DNA of 64,000 bases, from assembly GCF_026343335.1 (NCBI RefSeq), contig NZ_JAPELX010000001.1, positions 4,898,001-4,962,000 of the forward strand. Direction: 5' to 3'. Below are positions 15,912-24,531 of the stretch, piece after piece. The notes beneath the pieces were generated by a model, which was not told the DNA's origin, searched no databases, and was given only the letters and a program-made list of their open reading frames with translations. The translations under genes and the position numbers were made by a program. This stretch comes from Streptomyces sp. NBC_00078 (lineage in GTDB: Bacteria > Actinomycetota > Actinomycetes > Streptomycetales > Streptomycetaceae). The first letter of the stretch is position 1; the number at the start of each line of letters is the position of its first letter.

Positions 15912-16202
15912 ATGTTCACCGGCTTCATCGTGGCGGCGGTCGTGATCGTGTTCATGGCGATCGTCGTATCGTCAGTGCGCAAGAGCGGCTCGAAGTCGTA
16001 CGGCGCGGGGAGCAGCAGCAGCAGCGGGACCGGCAGCTGGTGGGCCGGCGGGGGAGACGGCGGCTCGTCGGGCGGGCATCACGGCGGGCATCACGGGGGC
16101 CACTCCTGCGGCGGTGGTCACTCGTCCTGCGGAGGCGGCTCGTCGTGCGGCGGTGGCTCGTCCTGCGGTGGCGGTGGCGGATGTGGTGGTGGAGGCAGCT
16201 GA
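15912..16202 (+). CDS. Small membrane protein with Gly/Ser/His/Cys-rich tail
   Basis: A 96-residue protein. One membrane helix (FTGFIVAAVVIVFMAIVVSS) is followed by a low-complexity tail. The tail has six His in HHGGHHGGHS-like units and five Cys spaced by SSCGGG units, ending CGGGGS. ATG 15912 follows GAAAGGACGG. The tail could bind metal or be a flexible surface anchor. Similar Gly/Cys tails end some actinobacterial membrane proteins, but no function is known. Confidence 0.75.
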   Translation: MFTGFIVAAVVIVFMAIVVSSVRKSGSKSYGAGSSSSSGTGSWWAGGGDGGSSGGHHGGHHGGHSCGGGHSSCGGGSSCGGGSSCGGGGGCGGGGS

Positions 16203-16256
16203 CACGGGGCAGCCGAACTCCACGAGGGGCACCACACCCCTTCCGCCACTCCGGTC

Positions 16257-16294
16257 GCGCACCCGTCGGGGCCCACGCCCCGGCGGGTGCGCGG
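16257..16294. terminator. Long hairpin terminator
   Basis: CGCGCACCCG-T-CGGGGC, 4-base loop CCAC, then GCCCCG-G-CGGGTGCGCG: a 17-bp stem including one G-T pair. It lies 55 bases after the Gly/Cys-rich gene and ends its transcript. The rest of the 379-base gap to the DUF2617 gene holds only a short CCCCGG/CCGGGG hairpin near 16508-16526 and no gene. Confidence 0.75.
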
Positions 16295-16581
16295 CTGCTC
16301 CGGCGTGCGCCATGGCCGCCGTGGCGTACGCCCTGGTTGAACAGTTGAGCAGGGGAGCCCTCTGAGGGATGGAAACCCCACGAAGTTGGGTAAAAACGCT
16401 GTGGCGACGCCAGAGTTCATGATTCCCTCTCAATCACCAAGGCAGCTCCTCGGGCGTCCTGCGGAACCCTCCTGACCTCCCGACTGGGCTGACCGGGCCG
16501 ATATCCCCCGGCATCGCCCGGGGTGTGCCGGACCCCCACCCCTTCCCTCCTTTTCTTTGCGTGCCAGCGGAGAGCCGACCC

Positions 16582-17118
16582 ATGCTCACGACCCTGAACA
16601 CCTCATACACCGACACGCGCGCGGCCGACCTCGCCTGGGCCCTGGGGCGCGAGCCGCTTCCCGCACTGGCCACGCTCGACCTCGAACTGGCCGGGGCCAA
16701 GCTGCAGCTGAGACTCCTCGGAGCGTCCCACCAGGTACTCCTGGAGGAGCAGCGGGGCATTTGTTCGGAGACGGTGGCGTGCATCTCCGGCAGCAGCACC
16801 CCGCTGCCGCTGGGCGTCGCCAAGCGGGCGGGTGACTGGGAGTACGAGTTCGCGGCCCGCGTGGAGGTCCTCTCACCGGGGTCGTTCGCGGGGCGCGCGC
16901 AGGAGTTGCTCGCGCTGGTCTCCGACCATCCGCACGGACTGGCGGGCGTCTTCCCCGGCAGCCCGCACGCCTTCACCGCGCTGCTGGCCCAGTGGCACGA
17001 GGGCCAGGTCCACTGGCGAACCTGGCATGCATACCCGCAGGACGGGCAGTTGGTGGCGACGCGGACCCGGGTGGGAGTCCGGGTGCCGGCGGAGCATGGC
17101 ACACCACTCGACGTCTGA
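16582..17118 (+). CDS. DUF2617 family protein
   Basis: A 178-residue protein of a family largely confined to actinobacteria (TRAADLAWALGREPLPALAT; LRLLGASHQVLLEE; AGVFPGSPHAFTALLA; VHWRTWHAYPQDGQLVATRT). It has no signal peptide or membrane span. ATG 16582 is chosen over the longer frame because conservation begins at MLTTLNTSYTDT. It is followed after 99 bases by the spermidine-synthase-like gene, and the two may form one unit. Biochemical role unknown. Confidence 0.8.
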   Translation: MLTTLNTSYTDTRAADLAWALGREPLPALATLDLELAGAKLQLRLLGASHQVLLEEQRGICSETVACISGSSTPLPLGVAKRAGDWEYEFAARVEVLSPGSFAGRAQELLALVSDHPHGLAGVFPGSPHAFTALLAQWHEGQVHWRTWHAYPQDGQLVATRTRVGVRVPAEHGTPLDV

Positions 17119-17217
17119 CCGGGAGACATGATCTCAAACACGTGACGCCGAACTGCCCAACAGTTCCACACGTGTGGGTGACGAAGGGTGACTCCGGTGT
17201 GACGTAACGTCGCAGTC

Positions 17218-18849
17218 GTGATCGAACAGCACGCGCCGGCACCACCCGCCTCCCCGCCCCCCTGGGCGGGCCAGGCGCGGCTGCCCGTGCAGCCGGACAC
17301 CGGACGGTTCCTCGTGCTCGCCTGCGTTTTCGTATGCGCGGCCTGCGGACTCGTGTACGAACTCGAACTCGTCGCCCTGGCCTCGTACCTGATCGGCGAT
17401 TCGATCACCCAGGCCTCGGTCGTCCTGTCGGTCATGGTCTTCGCCATGGGCATCGGCTCGCTGGCCGCGAAACGCCTGCGCTGGCGTGCCGCGGCCGGCT
17501 TCGGCGCGATCGAGGCGACACTTGCGCTCGTCGGCGGCTGCAGCGCGATGGCCCTGTACGCCGTCTTCGCCTGGACCGGCGACTGGGGCGGCCTGTGGGG
17601 TCCGCGCTGGCTCCTGGTCGCCTTCTCCCTGACGATCGGCCTGCTGATCGGCGCCGAGGTCCCCCTCCTGATGGAGCTGATCCAGCGCATCCGGCGCCAG
17701 GACGCGGGCGGCGCGGTGGCCGACCTGTTCGCGGCGGACTACGTCGGCGCGCTCGTCGGCGGCCTCGCCTTCCCCTTCCTTCTCCTGCCCCTCCTGGGCC
17801 AGTTGACCGGCGCCCTGATCACCGGCGCCGTCAACGCGATCGCGGGCGGCACCCTCGTCCTCGGCCTGTTCCGCCGCGACCTCACCCCCCGCGCACGCCG
17901 GCTGCTCCTGATCGCCAACCTCACCGTCCTCGGCATCCTCACCTCCGCGGCCGTCCAGGTCGACGACTTCGAGCGGGCCGCACGGCACGCGGTGTACGGC
18001 ACGGACGTCCGCGTGGCGCTGCAGACCGGCATCCAGGAGGTCGTCCTCACCGGCGGCACCGACGGCCGCCCTCTGTCCCTCTACCTGGACGGTCGCCTCA
18101 GGGTGAGCGGCCGAGACGAACACCGCTACCACGAAGCCCTGGTCCACCCCGCGATGAACGGCCCCCACGCGCGCGTGCTCATCCTCGGCGGCGGTGACGG
18201 CCTCGCCGCCCGCGAAGTCCTGCGCCACCCGGGCGTGCGACGCGTGGACATCGTCGAACTCGACCCGGAAGTCGTGAGGCTGGCCCGCCACGACCCGGCC
18301 CTGTCGAAGCTGAACGGCCATGCCTACGGCGACCCGCGCGTGCACGTGACCACGGACGACGCCTTCCGCCGGCTGCGCACGGCGCCCACCTCGACGTACG
18401 ACGTCGTCATCTCGGACCTGCCCGACCCGGGCATCACAGCCAGCACCAAGCTGTACTCCCAGGAGTTCTACGGCCTCGCCCGGCGGGCCCTCGCACCCGG
18501 TGGCCGGCTCGTCGTGCACGCGGGCCCGTTCGCCACCCGCCCGCGCGTGTTCTGGACGGTCGAGGCGACCATGCGCGCCGCCGGCCTGCACACCTCGCCC
18601 TACCGCGTGGGCGGGCGGGACGCCGGCTTCGCCGCGGGCCCCGACCGCACGGCCGGCTCGTCCCGGGCCCCACGCGACTGGGGCTTCGTCCTGGCCTCCG
18701 CCGACGCCCGCCCGCGGCTTCGCCTGGACCCCCGTGAGCCCCGCCTGCGCACCCTCACCCAGACGGTCCTGAGGGCGGACGCCGAAGCCGCGACGGCCAG
18801 ACGCATCGACGGGCTGCCGGCATCGACCCTGGTGCACCCGCGCTACTGA
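17218..18849 (+). CDS. speE: Membrane-anchored polyamine aminopropyltransferase-like protein
   Basis: A 543-residue protein. The N-terminal ~200 residues hold about seven membrane helices (FLVLACVFVCAACGLVYELE onward). The C-terminal half is a spermidine-synthase fold with the SAM/decarboxy-SAM loop LILGGGDGLAAREVLRHPG, the acidic IVELDPEVVRLAR and the catalytic-region SDLPDPG. Fusion of a spermidine-synthase domain to a membrane domain is known in actinobacteria; whether it makes spermidine or another product is unproven. The start is GTG 17218. Its stop is followed at once by a tandem-repeat array. Confidence 0.8.
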   Translation: MIEQHAPAPPASPPPWAGQARLPVQPDTGRFLVLACVFVCAACGLVYELELVALASYLIGDSITQASVVLSVMVFAMGIGSLAAKRLRWRAAAGFGAIEATLALVGGCSAMALYAVFAWTGDWGGLWGPRWLLVAFSLTIGLLIGAEVPLLMELIQRIRRQDAGGAVADLFAADYVGALVGGLAFPFLLLPLLGQLTGALITGAVNAIAGGTLVLGLFRRDLTPRARRLLLIANLTVLGILTSAAVQVDDFERAARHAVYGTDVRVALQTGIQEVVLTGGTDGRPLSLYLDGRLRVSGRDEHRYHEALVHPAMNGPHARVLILGGGDGLAAREVLRHPGVRRVDIVELDPEVVRLARHDPALSKLNGHAYGDPRVHVTTDDAFRRLRTAPTSTYDVVISDLPDPGITASTKLYSQEFYGLARRALAPGGRLVVHAGPFATRPRVFWTVEATMRAAGLHTSPYRVGGRDAGFAAGPDRTAGSSRAPRDWGFVLASADARPRLRLDPREPRLRTLTQTVLRADAEAATARRIDGLPASTLVHPRY

Positions 18850-18850
18850 C

Positions 18851-19162
18851 GTGCCTTGCTTGTGCGCTCGCGCTGCTGCCGTGCCGTGCCGGTGTCCGTG
18901 TGCTGCTGGTGTGGCTTGCTGGTGCGCCTGTGCTGCTGGTGTGGCTTGCTGGTGCGCCTGTGCTGCTGGTGTGGCTTGCTGGTGCGCCTGTGCTGCTGGT
19001 GTGGCTTGCTGGTGCGCCTGTGCTGCTGGTGTGGCTTGCTGGTGCGCTCGCGCTGCTGGCGTGCCGTGCCGGTGCACCCGCTCACTGGCGTGCCGTGCCG
19101 GTGCACCTGCTCACTGGCGTGCCGCGCCGGTGGGCCCGCGCCACCGGCGTGCCGTGCTGAAG
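18851..19162. repeat. 30-bp tandem repeat array (minisatellite)
   Basis: Four identical copies of a 30-base unit (TGCTGCTGGTGTGGCTTGCT plus GGTGCGCCTG) occupy 18901-19020. They are flanked by near copies at 18871-18900, 19021-19050 and 19051-19080 and by decayed 29-base copies to about 19162. The period is a multiple of three, so all frames stay open and give spurious repeat proteins on both strands. No ribosome site supports any of them. The array fills the gap between the aminopropyltransferase and SRPBCC genes. Confidence 0.9.
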
Positions 19163-19250
19163 TGCCTTCGGAGTCGGGCCGGCACCGACGCGCGGTCACT
19201 TTCGACCAACCGGGGTGCATGACCCGGCCTCCTGGGTAGGCTCGGCCGAC

Positions 19251-20252
19251 ATGGAGCATGAGGTGTTCGTTCCGGTTCCGGCCCGGCGGCTGAAGGAGAC
19301 CCTCGCCGACCCCGCAAGGGTGGCCCGGGCTGTCCCCGGGCTCCAGCAGGACGCGGGCGCCGAGCCCGTCACCGGACGGCTGAAGGTGCGCGTCGGCAGT
19401 CACTCCGTCACCTATCGGGGGACCGTCCGCGTCACCCCGCAGGACGATGGTTCGTACGCCGCCGAGGGCGACGTCACCGAGACCCGCGGCAGCGGCTCGG
19501 TCAAGCTCGCCCTCACGCTCCGCGTCGAGGAGGCGGACGGCGGCTCCCGGCTCACCTTCGAGGGCACGGCCTCCGCGACCGGCCGGCTCACGGAGCTGCC
19601 GGCCGAGCAGGTCGCCTCGGCCGCGACCCGCCTGCTGAACCGTTTCGCGGAGAACCTGGCCCCGGCGGTGGAGCCCGAGAGGTCTGCCGAACGCCAGGCG
19701 TCCGGGGAATCCGAGCCCCTCGTCACCCAGGAGTTCGAGCCCAAGGCGACCAGCGACTTCGAGACGACGCCCGACGCCGACGACGCTCCCGCTCCCGAGA
19801 CCCGTTCCGAGTCCACGGAGCACACTTCGGTCTTCGACGCCGAGGTCCCGCCACCGTCCCTCGACGCGCTCGCCGACGAGGAAGACGAAGGTGAGAGCAG
19901 GGAAGAGGGCGTGGGAGAGAGCGAGGGAGAGGGAGAGGGAGAGCAAGAGGCAGAGCCCGAGGCCGCGCCTGCGACCCGGCCGGAGGCCGTGGCTCCCGCC
20001 GACCTCACCCCCGCCGACCTCACGCCGCCCGCCGAACCCCCCGCTCCCGCCGAAGCCGCGCACGCGCGCCGCACGATGATCGGCCGCAGCGCGGAGGAGG
20101 TCGACCACGCTCCGCCCCGTGGCCGCTACGCCCCGGTCCCCGCCCCGCAGACGGTGTCCGCCGGTTCCCCCCTGCGCTGGGCGGCCCCGGCGGCGGCCCT
20201 CGTGCTCGCGTCGGCGATCGTCGTCGGCCGTGCGCTGCGCAAGCGCCACTGA
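19251..20252 (+). CDS. SRPBCC/CoxG-like protein with acidic linker and C-terminal anchor
   Basis: A 333-residue protein. Residues 1-~145 are a SRPBCC (CoxG-like) fold (EHEVFVPVPARRLKETLADP; VTGRLKVRVGSHSVTYRG; LTELPAEQVASAATRLLNRF). A long acidic low-complexity linker includes GESEGEGEGEQEAEPE. A membrane helix (WAAPAAALVLASAIVVGRAL) and a basic end RKRH follow, so the soluble domain probably lies on the cytoplasmic face. ATG 19251 is 9 bases after a -10-like TAGGCT, so it may be leaderless. Ligand unknown. Confidence 0.8.
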   Translation: MEHEVFVPVPARRLKETLADPARVARAVPGLQQDAGAEPVTGRLKVRVGSHSVTYRGTVRVTPQDDGSYAAEGDVTETRGSGSVKLALTLRVEEADGGSRLTFEGTASATGRLTELPAEQVASAATRLLNRFAENLAPAVEPERSAERQASGESEPLVTQEFEPKATSDFETTPDADDAPAPETRSESTEHTSVFDAEVPPPSLDALADEEDEGESREEGVGESEGEGEGEQEAEPEAAPATRPEAVAPADLTPADLTPPAEPPAPAEAAHARRTMIGRSAEEVDHAPPRGRYAPVPAPQTVSAGSPLRWAAPAAALVLASAIVVGRALRKRH

Positions 20253-20294
20253 ACGAGGGCGCGGGGGGCTTGATCGCCCCAGTAAGGTCGTCCC

Positions 20295-21083
20295 GTGAGT
20301 AACGAAGACATCACGCTGACCGCGGGCGACGCGGAGGTGACCGTGCAGCCGGGCAACGGCGGCCGGGTCTCAGGGCTGCGCGTCGGCGGCATGGAACTGC
20401 TCCGCCAGGGCGAACGCTTCGGCTGCTTCCCGATGGTTCCCTGGTGCGGGCGGACCAGGGACGGCCGTTTCCGGGACGGCGCGGCCGTCCACCAGATGCC
20501 GCTCAACTCCCCGCCGCACGCCATCCACGGCACCGTCCGCGACGGCGCCTGGCGCACCGCGCGCGTGAACGCCGACGAGGCGGTCATCACGTACGAACTG
20601 GTGGAGCCCTGGCCCTACAGCGGCCTCGTGACGCAGCAGATCGCCCTCACGCCGGGCGGGTTGACGCTGACGATGTCCGTGGAGACGTACGACTCCTCCT
20701 TTCCGGCGCAGATCGGCTGGCACCCCTGGTTCAACCGCAACCTGGGCGGCGAGGACCTGACGCTCGCCTTCACTCCCGCCTGGCAGGAGGAGCGCGGCGA
20801 CGACCATCTGCCCACCGGCAACCGCGTCGACCCCCGCCCCGGCCCCTGGGACGACTGCTTCGGCATGCCCGGCGGCGTGGACGTCACGCTCACCTGGCCC
20901 GGCCGGCTGCAGTTGAAGGTGACCAGCCGTGAGGAGTGGGTCGTGGTGTACGACGAACAGGAGGAGGCCGTGTGCGTGGAACCGCAGACCGGCCCGCCCG
21001 ACGGCCTGAACAGCCTGCCCCGCACGGTCACCCCGCTGGAGCCCCTCGAAGCGACGACCACGTGGACTTGGCACCCCCTTTAA
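20295..21083 (+). CDS. Aldose 1-epimerase family protein
   Basis: A 262-residue galactose-mutarotase-fold protein. Hallmarks are MVPWCGRTRDGRF (substrate loop), the His in HAIHGTVRDGAW and the IGWHPWFNRN motif with the second His, which together act in sugar C1 epimerisation in this family. The GTG start lies 6 bases after TAAGGT, probably leaderless. It is 10 bases upstream of pyrE and in the same direction. The sugar substrate is not evident. Confidence 0.85.
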   Translation: MSNEDITLTAGDAEVTVQPGNGGRVSGLRVGGMELLRQGERFGCFPMVPWCGRTRDGRFRDGAAVHQMPLNSPPHAIHGTVRDGAWRTARVNADEAVITYELVEPWPYSGLVTQQIALTPGGLTLTMSVETYDSSFPAQIGWHPWFNRNLGGEDLTLAFTPAWQEERGDDHLPTGNRVDPRPGPWDDCFGMPGGVDVTLTWPGRLQLKVTSREEWVVVYDEQEEAVCVEPQTGPPDGLNSLPRTVTPLEPLEATTTWTWHPL

Positions 21084-21093
21084 GCTGACTGGC

Positions 21094-21642
21094 ATGACGG
21101 ACGTACGTGGCGCACTGCTGCAGCAGATCAAGGACAAGGCCGTGGTGCACGGCAAGGTGACCCTGTCGTCGGGGCTGGAGGCCGACTACTACGTCGACCT
21201 GCGCCGCATCACGCTCGACGGCGAGGCCGCCCCGCTGGTCGGCCAGGTGCTCCTGGACCTGACCGCCGGCCTCGACTTCGACGCGGTCGGCGGTCTGACC
21301 ATGGGAGCCGACCCGGTCGCGGCCGGCATCCTGCACGCGGCCGCCGCGCGGGGCAGGAAGGTGGACGCCTTCGTCGTACGCAAGGCGGCGAAGGCGCACG
21401 GGCTGCAGCGGCGCGTCGAGGGGCCGGAGATCGCGGGCCGCCGCGTCCTGGTCGTCGAGGACACCTCCACCACCGGCGGTTCTCCGCTGGAGGCCGTCCA
21501 GGCGGTGCGTGAGGCGGGCGCGGAGGTCGTCGCCGTGGCGACGATCGTGGACCGGGCGACCGGTGCCGCCGAGAAGATCCAGGAGGGGGCCGGAGTGCCG
21601 TACCTCTACGCGTACTCCAAGGATGACCTGGGCCTCGACTGA
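21094..21642 (+). CDS. pyrE: Orotate phosphoribosyltransferase
   Basis: A 182-residue enzyme that makes orotidine 5'-phosphate from orotate and PRPP in pyrimidine synthesis. The PRPP loop VLVVEDTSTTGGSPLEAV is complete, and the N-terminal GKVTLSSGLEADYYVDLR and the FVVRKAAKAHG flexible-loop region with Lys residues are present. The ATG follows the stop of the epimerase gene by 10 bases, with TAAGCT at 21081-21086 as a possible -10 box. Confidence 0.95.
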   Translation: MTDVRGALLQQIKDKAVVHGKVTLSSGLEADYYVDLRRITLDGEAAPLVGQVLLDLTAGLDFDAVGGLTMGADPVAAGILHAAAARGRKVDAFVVRKAAKAHGLQRRVEGPEIAGRRVLVVEDTSTTGGSPLEAVQAVREAGAEVVAVATIVDRATGAAEKIQEGAGVPYLYAYSKDDLGLD

Positions 21643-21687
21643 GCTTCGGCCGGGCCTGGGGCGAGCCTGGGACTGACTTCAACCGCC

Positions 21688-21710
21688 TTGTCCACAGGCC
21701 GTTGTCCACA
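21688..21710 (+). promoter_or_regulatory. Two DnaA-box-like sites
   Basis: TTGTCCACA occurs twice in the same orientation (21688-21696 and 21702-21710), 14 bases apart. This nonamer matches the DnaA box preferred in Streptomyces. It lies between pyrE and fba, about 130 bases before the fba start. The two may bind DnaA as a titration or transcription-control site; a chance pair cannot be excluded. Confidence 0.45.
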
Positions 21711-21840
21711 AGCCGGACAGGCCCGGCAAAGCATCCGGCCAAGTCTGGGAAGATGGCGCCGACGACGACGTCGCCCCCAAGGTCTAGGTCAGGGCCGTAG
21801 TACGCAGAAAGCCAACCCGCAGATACCAAGGAGCGGACAG

Positions 21841-22863
21841 ATGCCCATCGCAACTCCCGAGGTCTACAACGAGATGCTGGACCGGGCGAAGGCAGGCAAG
21901 TTCGCCTACCCGGCGATCAACGTGACCTCGACCCAGACCCTGCACGCGGCCCTGCGCGGTTTCGCTGAGGCGGAGAGCGACGGCATCATCCAGATCTCCA
22001 CGGGTGGCGCCGAGTTCCTGGGCGGTCAGTACAGCAAGGAAATGGTGACAGGCTCCGTCGCCCTGGCCGAGTTCGCGCACATCGTCGCCGAGAAGTACCC
22101 GGTCACGGTCGCCCTGCACACGGACCACTGCCCGAAGGACAAGCTCGACGGGTACGTACGTCCGCTGCTCGCGATCTCCGAGAAGCGCGTCGAGGCCGGC
22201 CTCACCCCGCTCTTCCAGTCGCACATGTGGGACGGCTCCGCCGAGACCCTCGCCGACAACCTGTCCATCGCGCAGGAGCTGCTCGCGCAGGCCCGCCGGG
22301 CGAACATCATCCTCGAGGTGGAGATCACCCCGACCGGTGGCGAGGAGGACGGCGTCTCGCACGAGATCAACGACTCCCTCTACACGACGGTCGACGACGC
22401 GATCCGCACCGCGGAGGCCCTGGGCCTGGGCGAGAAGGGCCGCTACCTCCTGGCCGCGTCCTTCGGCAACGTGCACGGCGTGTACAAGCCGGGCAACGTC
22501 GTGCTGCGCCCTGAGCTGCTGAAGGAACTGAACGAAGGCGTAGGCGCCAAGTTCGGCAAGCAGTCCCCGTTCGACTTCGTCTTCCACGGCGGCTCCGGCT
22601 CCACCGAGCAGGAGATCCGCACCGCCCTGGAGAACGGCGTGGTCAAGATGAACATCGACACGGACACCCAGTACGCCTTCACGCGTCCCGTCGCCGACCA
22701 CATGTTCAGGAACTACGACGGCGTCCTGAAGGTCGACGGCGAGGTCGGCTCCAAGAAGACCTACGACCCGCGCACCTGGGGCAAGCTGGCCGAGGCGAGC
22801 ATGGCGGCGCGCGTGACGGAGGCCTGCGGCAACCTGCGCTCGACCGGCACCAGGATCAAGTAA
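21841..22863 (+). CDS. fbaA: Class II fructose-bisphosphate aldolase
   Basis: A 340-residue zinc-dependent aldolase that splits fructose 1,6-bisphosphate in glycolysis and forms it in gluconeogenesis. The zinc and catalytic motifs are HTDHCPKDKLDGYV, EVEITPTGGEEDGV, GNVHGVYKPGNV and FHGGSGSTEQEI, and the phosphate loop NIDTDTQYAF is present. ATG 21841 follows AAGGAGCGGACAG, which sets the start well within a longer open frame. A strong terminator follows. Confidence 0.97.
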   Translation: MPIATPEVYNEMLDRAKAGKFAYPAINVTSTQTLHAALRGFAEAESDGIIQISTGGAEFLGGQYSKEMVTGSVALAEFAHIVAEKYPVTVALHTDHCPKDKLDGYVRPLLAISEKRVEAGLTPLFQSHMWDGSAETLADNLSIAQELLAQARRANIILEVEITPTGGEEDGVSHEINDSLYTTVDDAIRTAEALGLGEKGRYLLAASFGNVHGVYKPGNVVLRPELLKELNEGVGAKFGKQSPFDFVFHGGSGSTEQEIRTALENGVVKMNIDTDTQYAFTRPVADHMFRNYDGVLKVDGEVGSKKTYDPRTWGKLAEASMAARVTEACGNLRSTGTRIK

Positions 22864-22893
22864 CACCCGGGGAACGCCCGAGCGGTAACGCAC

Positions 22894-22924
22894 GAGCCCG
22901 GCGTCTGTCGACGGCGCCGGGCTC
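22894..22924 (+). terminator. fba terminator
   Basis: A 10-bp perfect stem GAGCCCGGCG/CGCCGGGCTC with an 11-base loop, 30 bases after the fba stop. The next gene's probable -35 (TGTCGA, 22906-22911) lies inside the loop and its -10 (TATACC, 22929-22934) just beyond, so terminator and promoter are interlocked. Confidence 0.75.
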
Positions 22925-22941
22925 CCTGTATACCTGGGGGC

Positions 22942-24408
22942 ATGCCCGACGTCCGGATCTCCTCCCCGCAGGGTAAGTGGATTCTGCTGACCACGGTGCT
23001 CGGCTCCAGCATGGCCATGCTGGACTCGACCGTCGTCAATGTCGCCCTCCCGCGCATCGGCCGTGACCTGGACGCGAACCTCGCCGCCCTGCAGTGGACG
23101 GTCAACGCGTACATGCTGACGCTGGCCGGCCTGATCCTGCTGGGCGGCTCCCTGGGCGACCGCTACGGCCGCCGCAGGATCTTCGTGATGGGCGTGGTGT
23201 GGTTCGCGGCGGCCTCCCTGCTGTGCGGGGTGGCGCCCAGCGCCGGTGTGCTCGTCGCCGCCCGCGCCCTGCAGGGCATCGGCGGTGCCCTGCTCACGCC
23301 GGGCTCCCTGGCGTTGATCCAGGCGTCCTTCCACCCCGACGACCGCGGGCGGGCGGTCGGCCTCTGGTCCGGTTTCGGCGGGATCGGTGCGGCGGCCGGG
23401 CCGTTCCTGGGCGGCTGGCTGGTGGACGGCCCCGGCTGGCGCTGGATCTTCCTCCTCAACGTGCCGCTGGCGCTGCTGTGCGCCCCCATCGCCCTGCGCC
23501 ACGTCCCCGAGTCGGCGGACGGCCGCACCCACGGCCGCTTCGACGTGCTGGGCGCGGTCCTGGCCGCCCTCGCCCTGGCCCTGGTCACCTACGCCCTGAT
23601 CGAGGCCCGCCAGGGTTCGCTGATCGTCGCCGTCGCCGCGCTGGCCGGCCTGGCGGCGGGCGTCGCCTTCGTGTACGTCGAGAAGCACCGCCCGGACCCG
23701 ATGCTGCCGCTGGACATCTTCGCCTCCCGCCAGTTCACGGCGGTCAACCTCGTCACCCTGTGCGTGTACGCGGCCTTCGGCGGCTTCTTCTTCCTCACCG
23801 CCCTCCAACTTCAGGTCGCCGTCGGCTGGTCCCCCCTCGCCGCGGGTACGTCCCTGCTGCCGACGACCCTCCTCATGCTGCTGTTCTCCGCCCGCTCGGG
23901 CGCCCTCGCCGACCGCATCGGCCCGCGCATCCCGCTCACCGTCGGCCCGCTGCTGTGCGCGGCCGGCATGCTGCTGATGCTGCGGGTCGGCCCGGGCGCC
24001 TCATACGTGGCCGACGTGCTGCCCGCCGTACTGGTCCTCGGCACCGGCATGGTCACCCTGGTGGCACCGCTGACGGCCACGGTCCTCGCCTCCGTGGAGA
24101 CCGCGCGGGCGGGTCTGGCCAGCGGCATCAACAACGCGGCGGCTCGCGCGGCCGGCCTGATCGCGGTGGCCGCGCTGCCGCTGCTCGCCGGAATGGGCCC
24201 GGAGGCGTACCGCTCCCCGGACGCCTTCGACGACGCCTTCCACCGGGCGATGCCCCTGTGCGCGGGCATCCTGGCGCTCGGCTCGGTTCTCGCTTTCGCG
24301 ACGGTGCGTCCGCTGCCGCCGGGCTGCCGCCGCCCGGAGTGCCGCACCCACGGGTCGGTCACGGCTCCGCCGCTGGAGGGAGAGCGGGCGCGGGGGCGGA
24401 TCGCGTAG
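22942..24408 (+). CDS. MFS drug exporter, DHA2 (EmrB/QacA) family
   Basis: A 488-residue protein with about 14 membrane segments. It has DHA2 markers: AMLDSTVVNVALPRIGRDL in helix 1, LGDRYGRRRIFVMG (motif A) and ALQGIGGALLTPGSLALIQA (motif C). It should expel drugs or metabolites by proton antiport. The ATG lies 7 bases after TATACC and may be leaderless. No regulator adjoins it, and substrates cannot be read from sequence. Confidence 0.9.
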   Translation: MPDVRISSPQGKWILLTTVLGSSMAMLDSTVVNVALPRIGRDLDANLAALQWTVNAYMLTLAGLILLGGSLGDRYGRRRIFVMGVVWFAAASLLCGVAPSAGVLVAARALQGIGGALLTPGSLALIQASFHPDDRGRAVGLWSGFGGIGAAAGPFLGGWLVDGPGWRWIFLLNVPLALLCAPIALRHVPESADGRTHGRFDVLGAVLAALALALVTYALIEARQGSLIVAVAALAGLAAGVAFVYVEKHRPDPMLPLDIFASRQFTAVNLVTLCVYAAFGGFFFLTALQLQVAVGWSPLAAGTSLLPTTLLMLLFSARSGALADRIGPRIPLTVGPLLCAAGMLLMLRVGPGASYVADVLPAVLVLGTGMVTLVAPLTATVLASVETARAGLASGINNAAARAAGLIAVAALPLLAGMGPEAYRSPDAFDDAFHRAMPLCAGILALGSVLAFATVRPLPPGCRRPECRTHGSVTAPPLEGERARGRIA

Positions 24409-24531
24409 CGGCCTCCCGGAAGGGAGCCCGTCCCACGTCACTCAGCCCGTCCGGCGGGTGAGGACAAGGCCCCTTGACGGCCGATGGGGGGCCTGGGGGC
24501 GGCAGCCGCCGGCAGGCGGGACACTGGTCAC

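Noticed and set aside
18901..19050. CRISPR array
   Set aside because: The repeats abut with no spacers, and no cas gene is present.
18851..19222. Cys-rich repeat proteins (CAAGVACWCA units) or AHQQATPAAQ repeats on the other strand
   Set aside because: They result from a 30-base repeat with period 3n; there is no ribosome site, and the frames read into unrelated sequence.
21688..21710. Replication origin
   Set aside because: Only two DnaA boxes, no AT-rich unwinding region, and no dnaA/dnaN neighbours.
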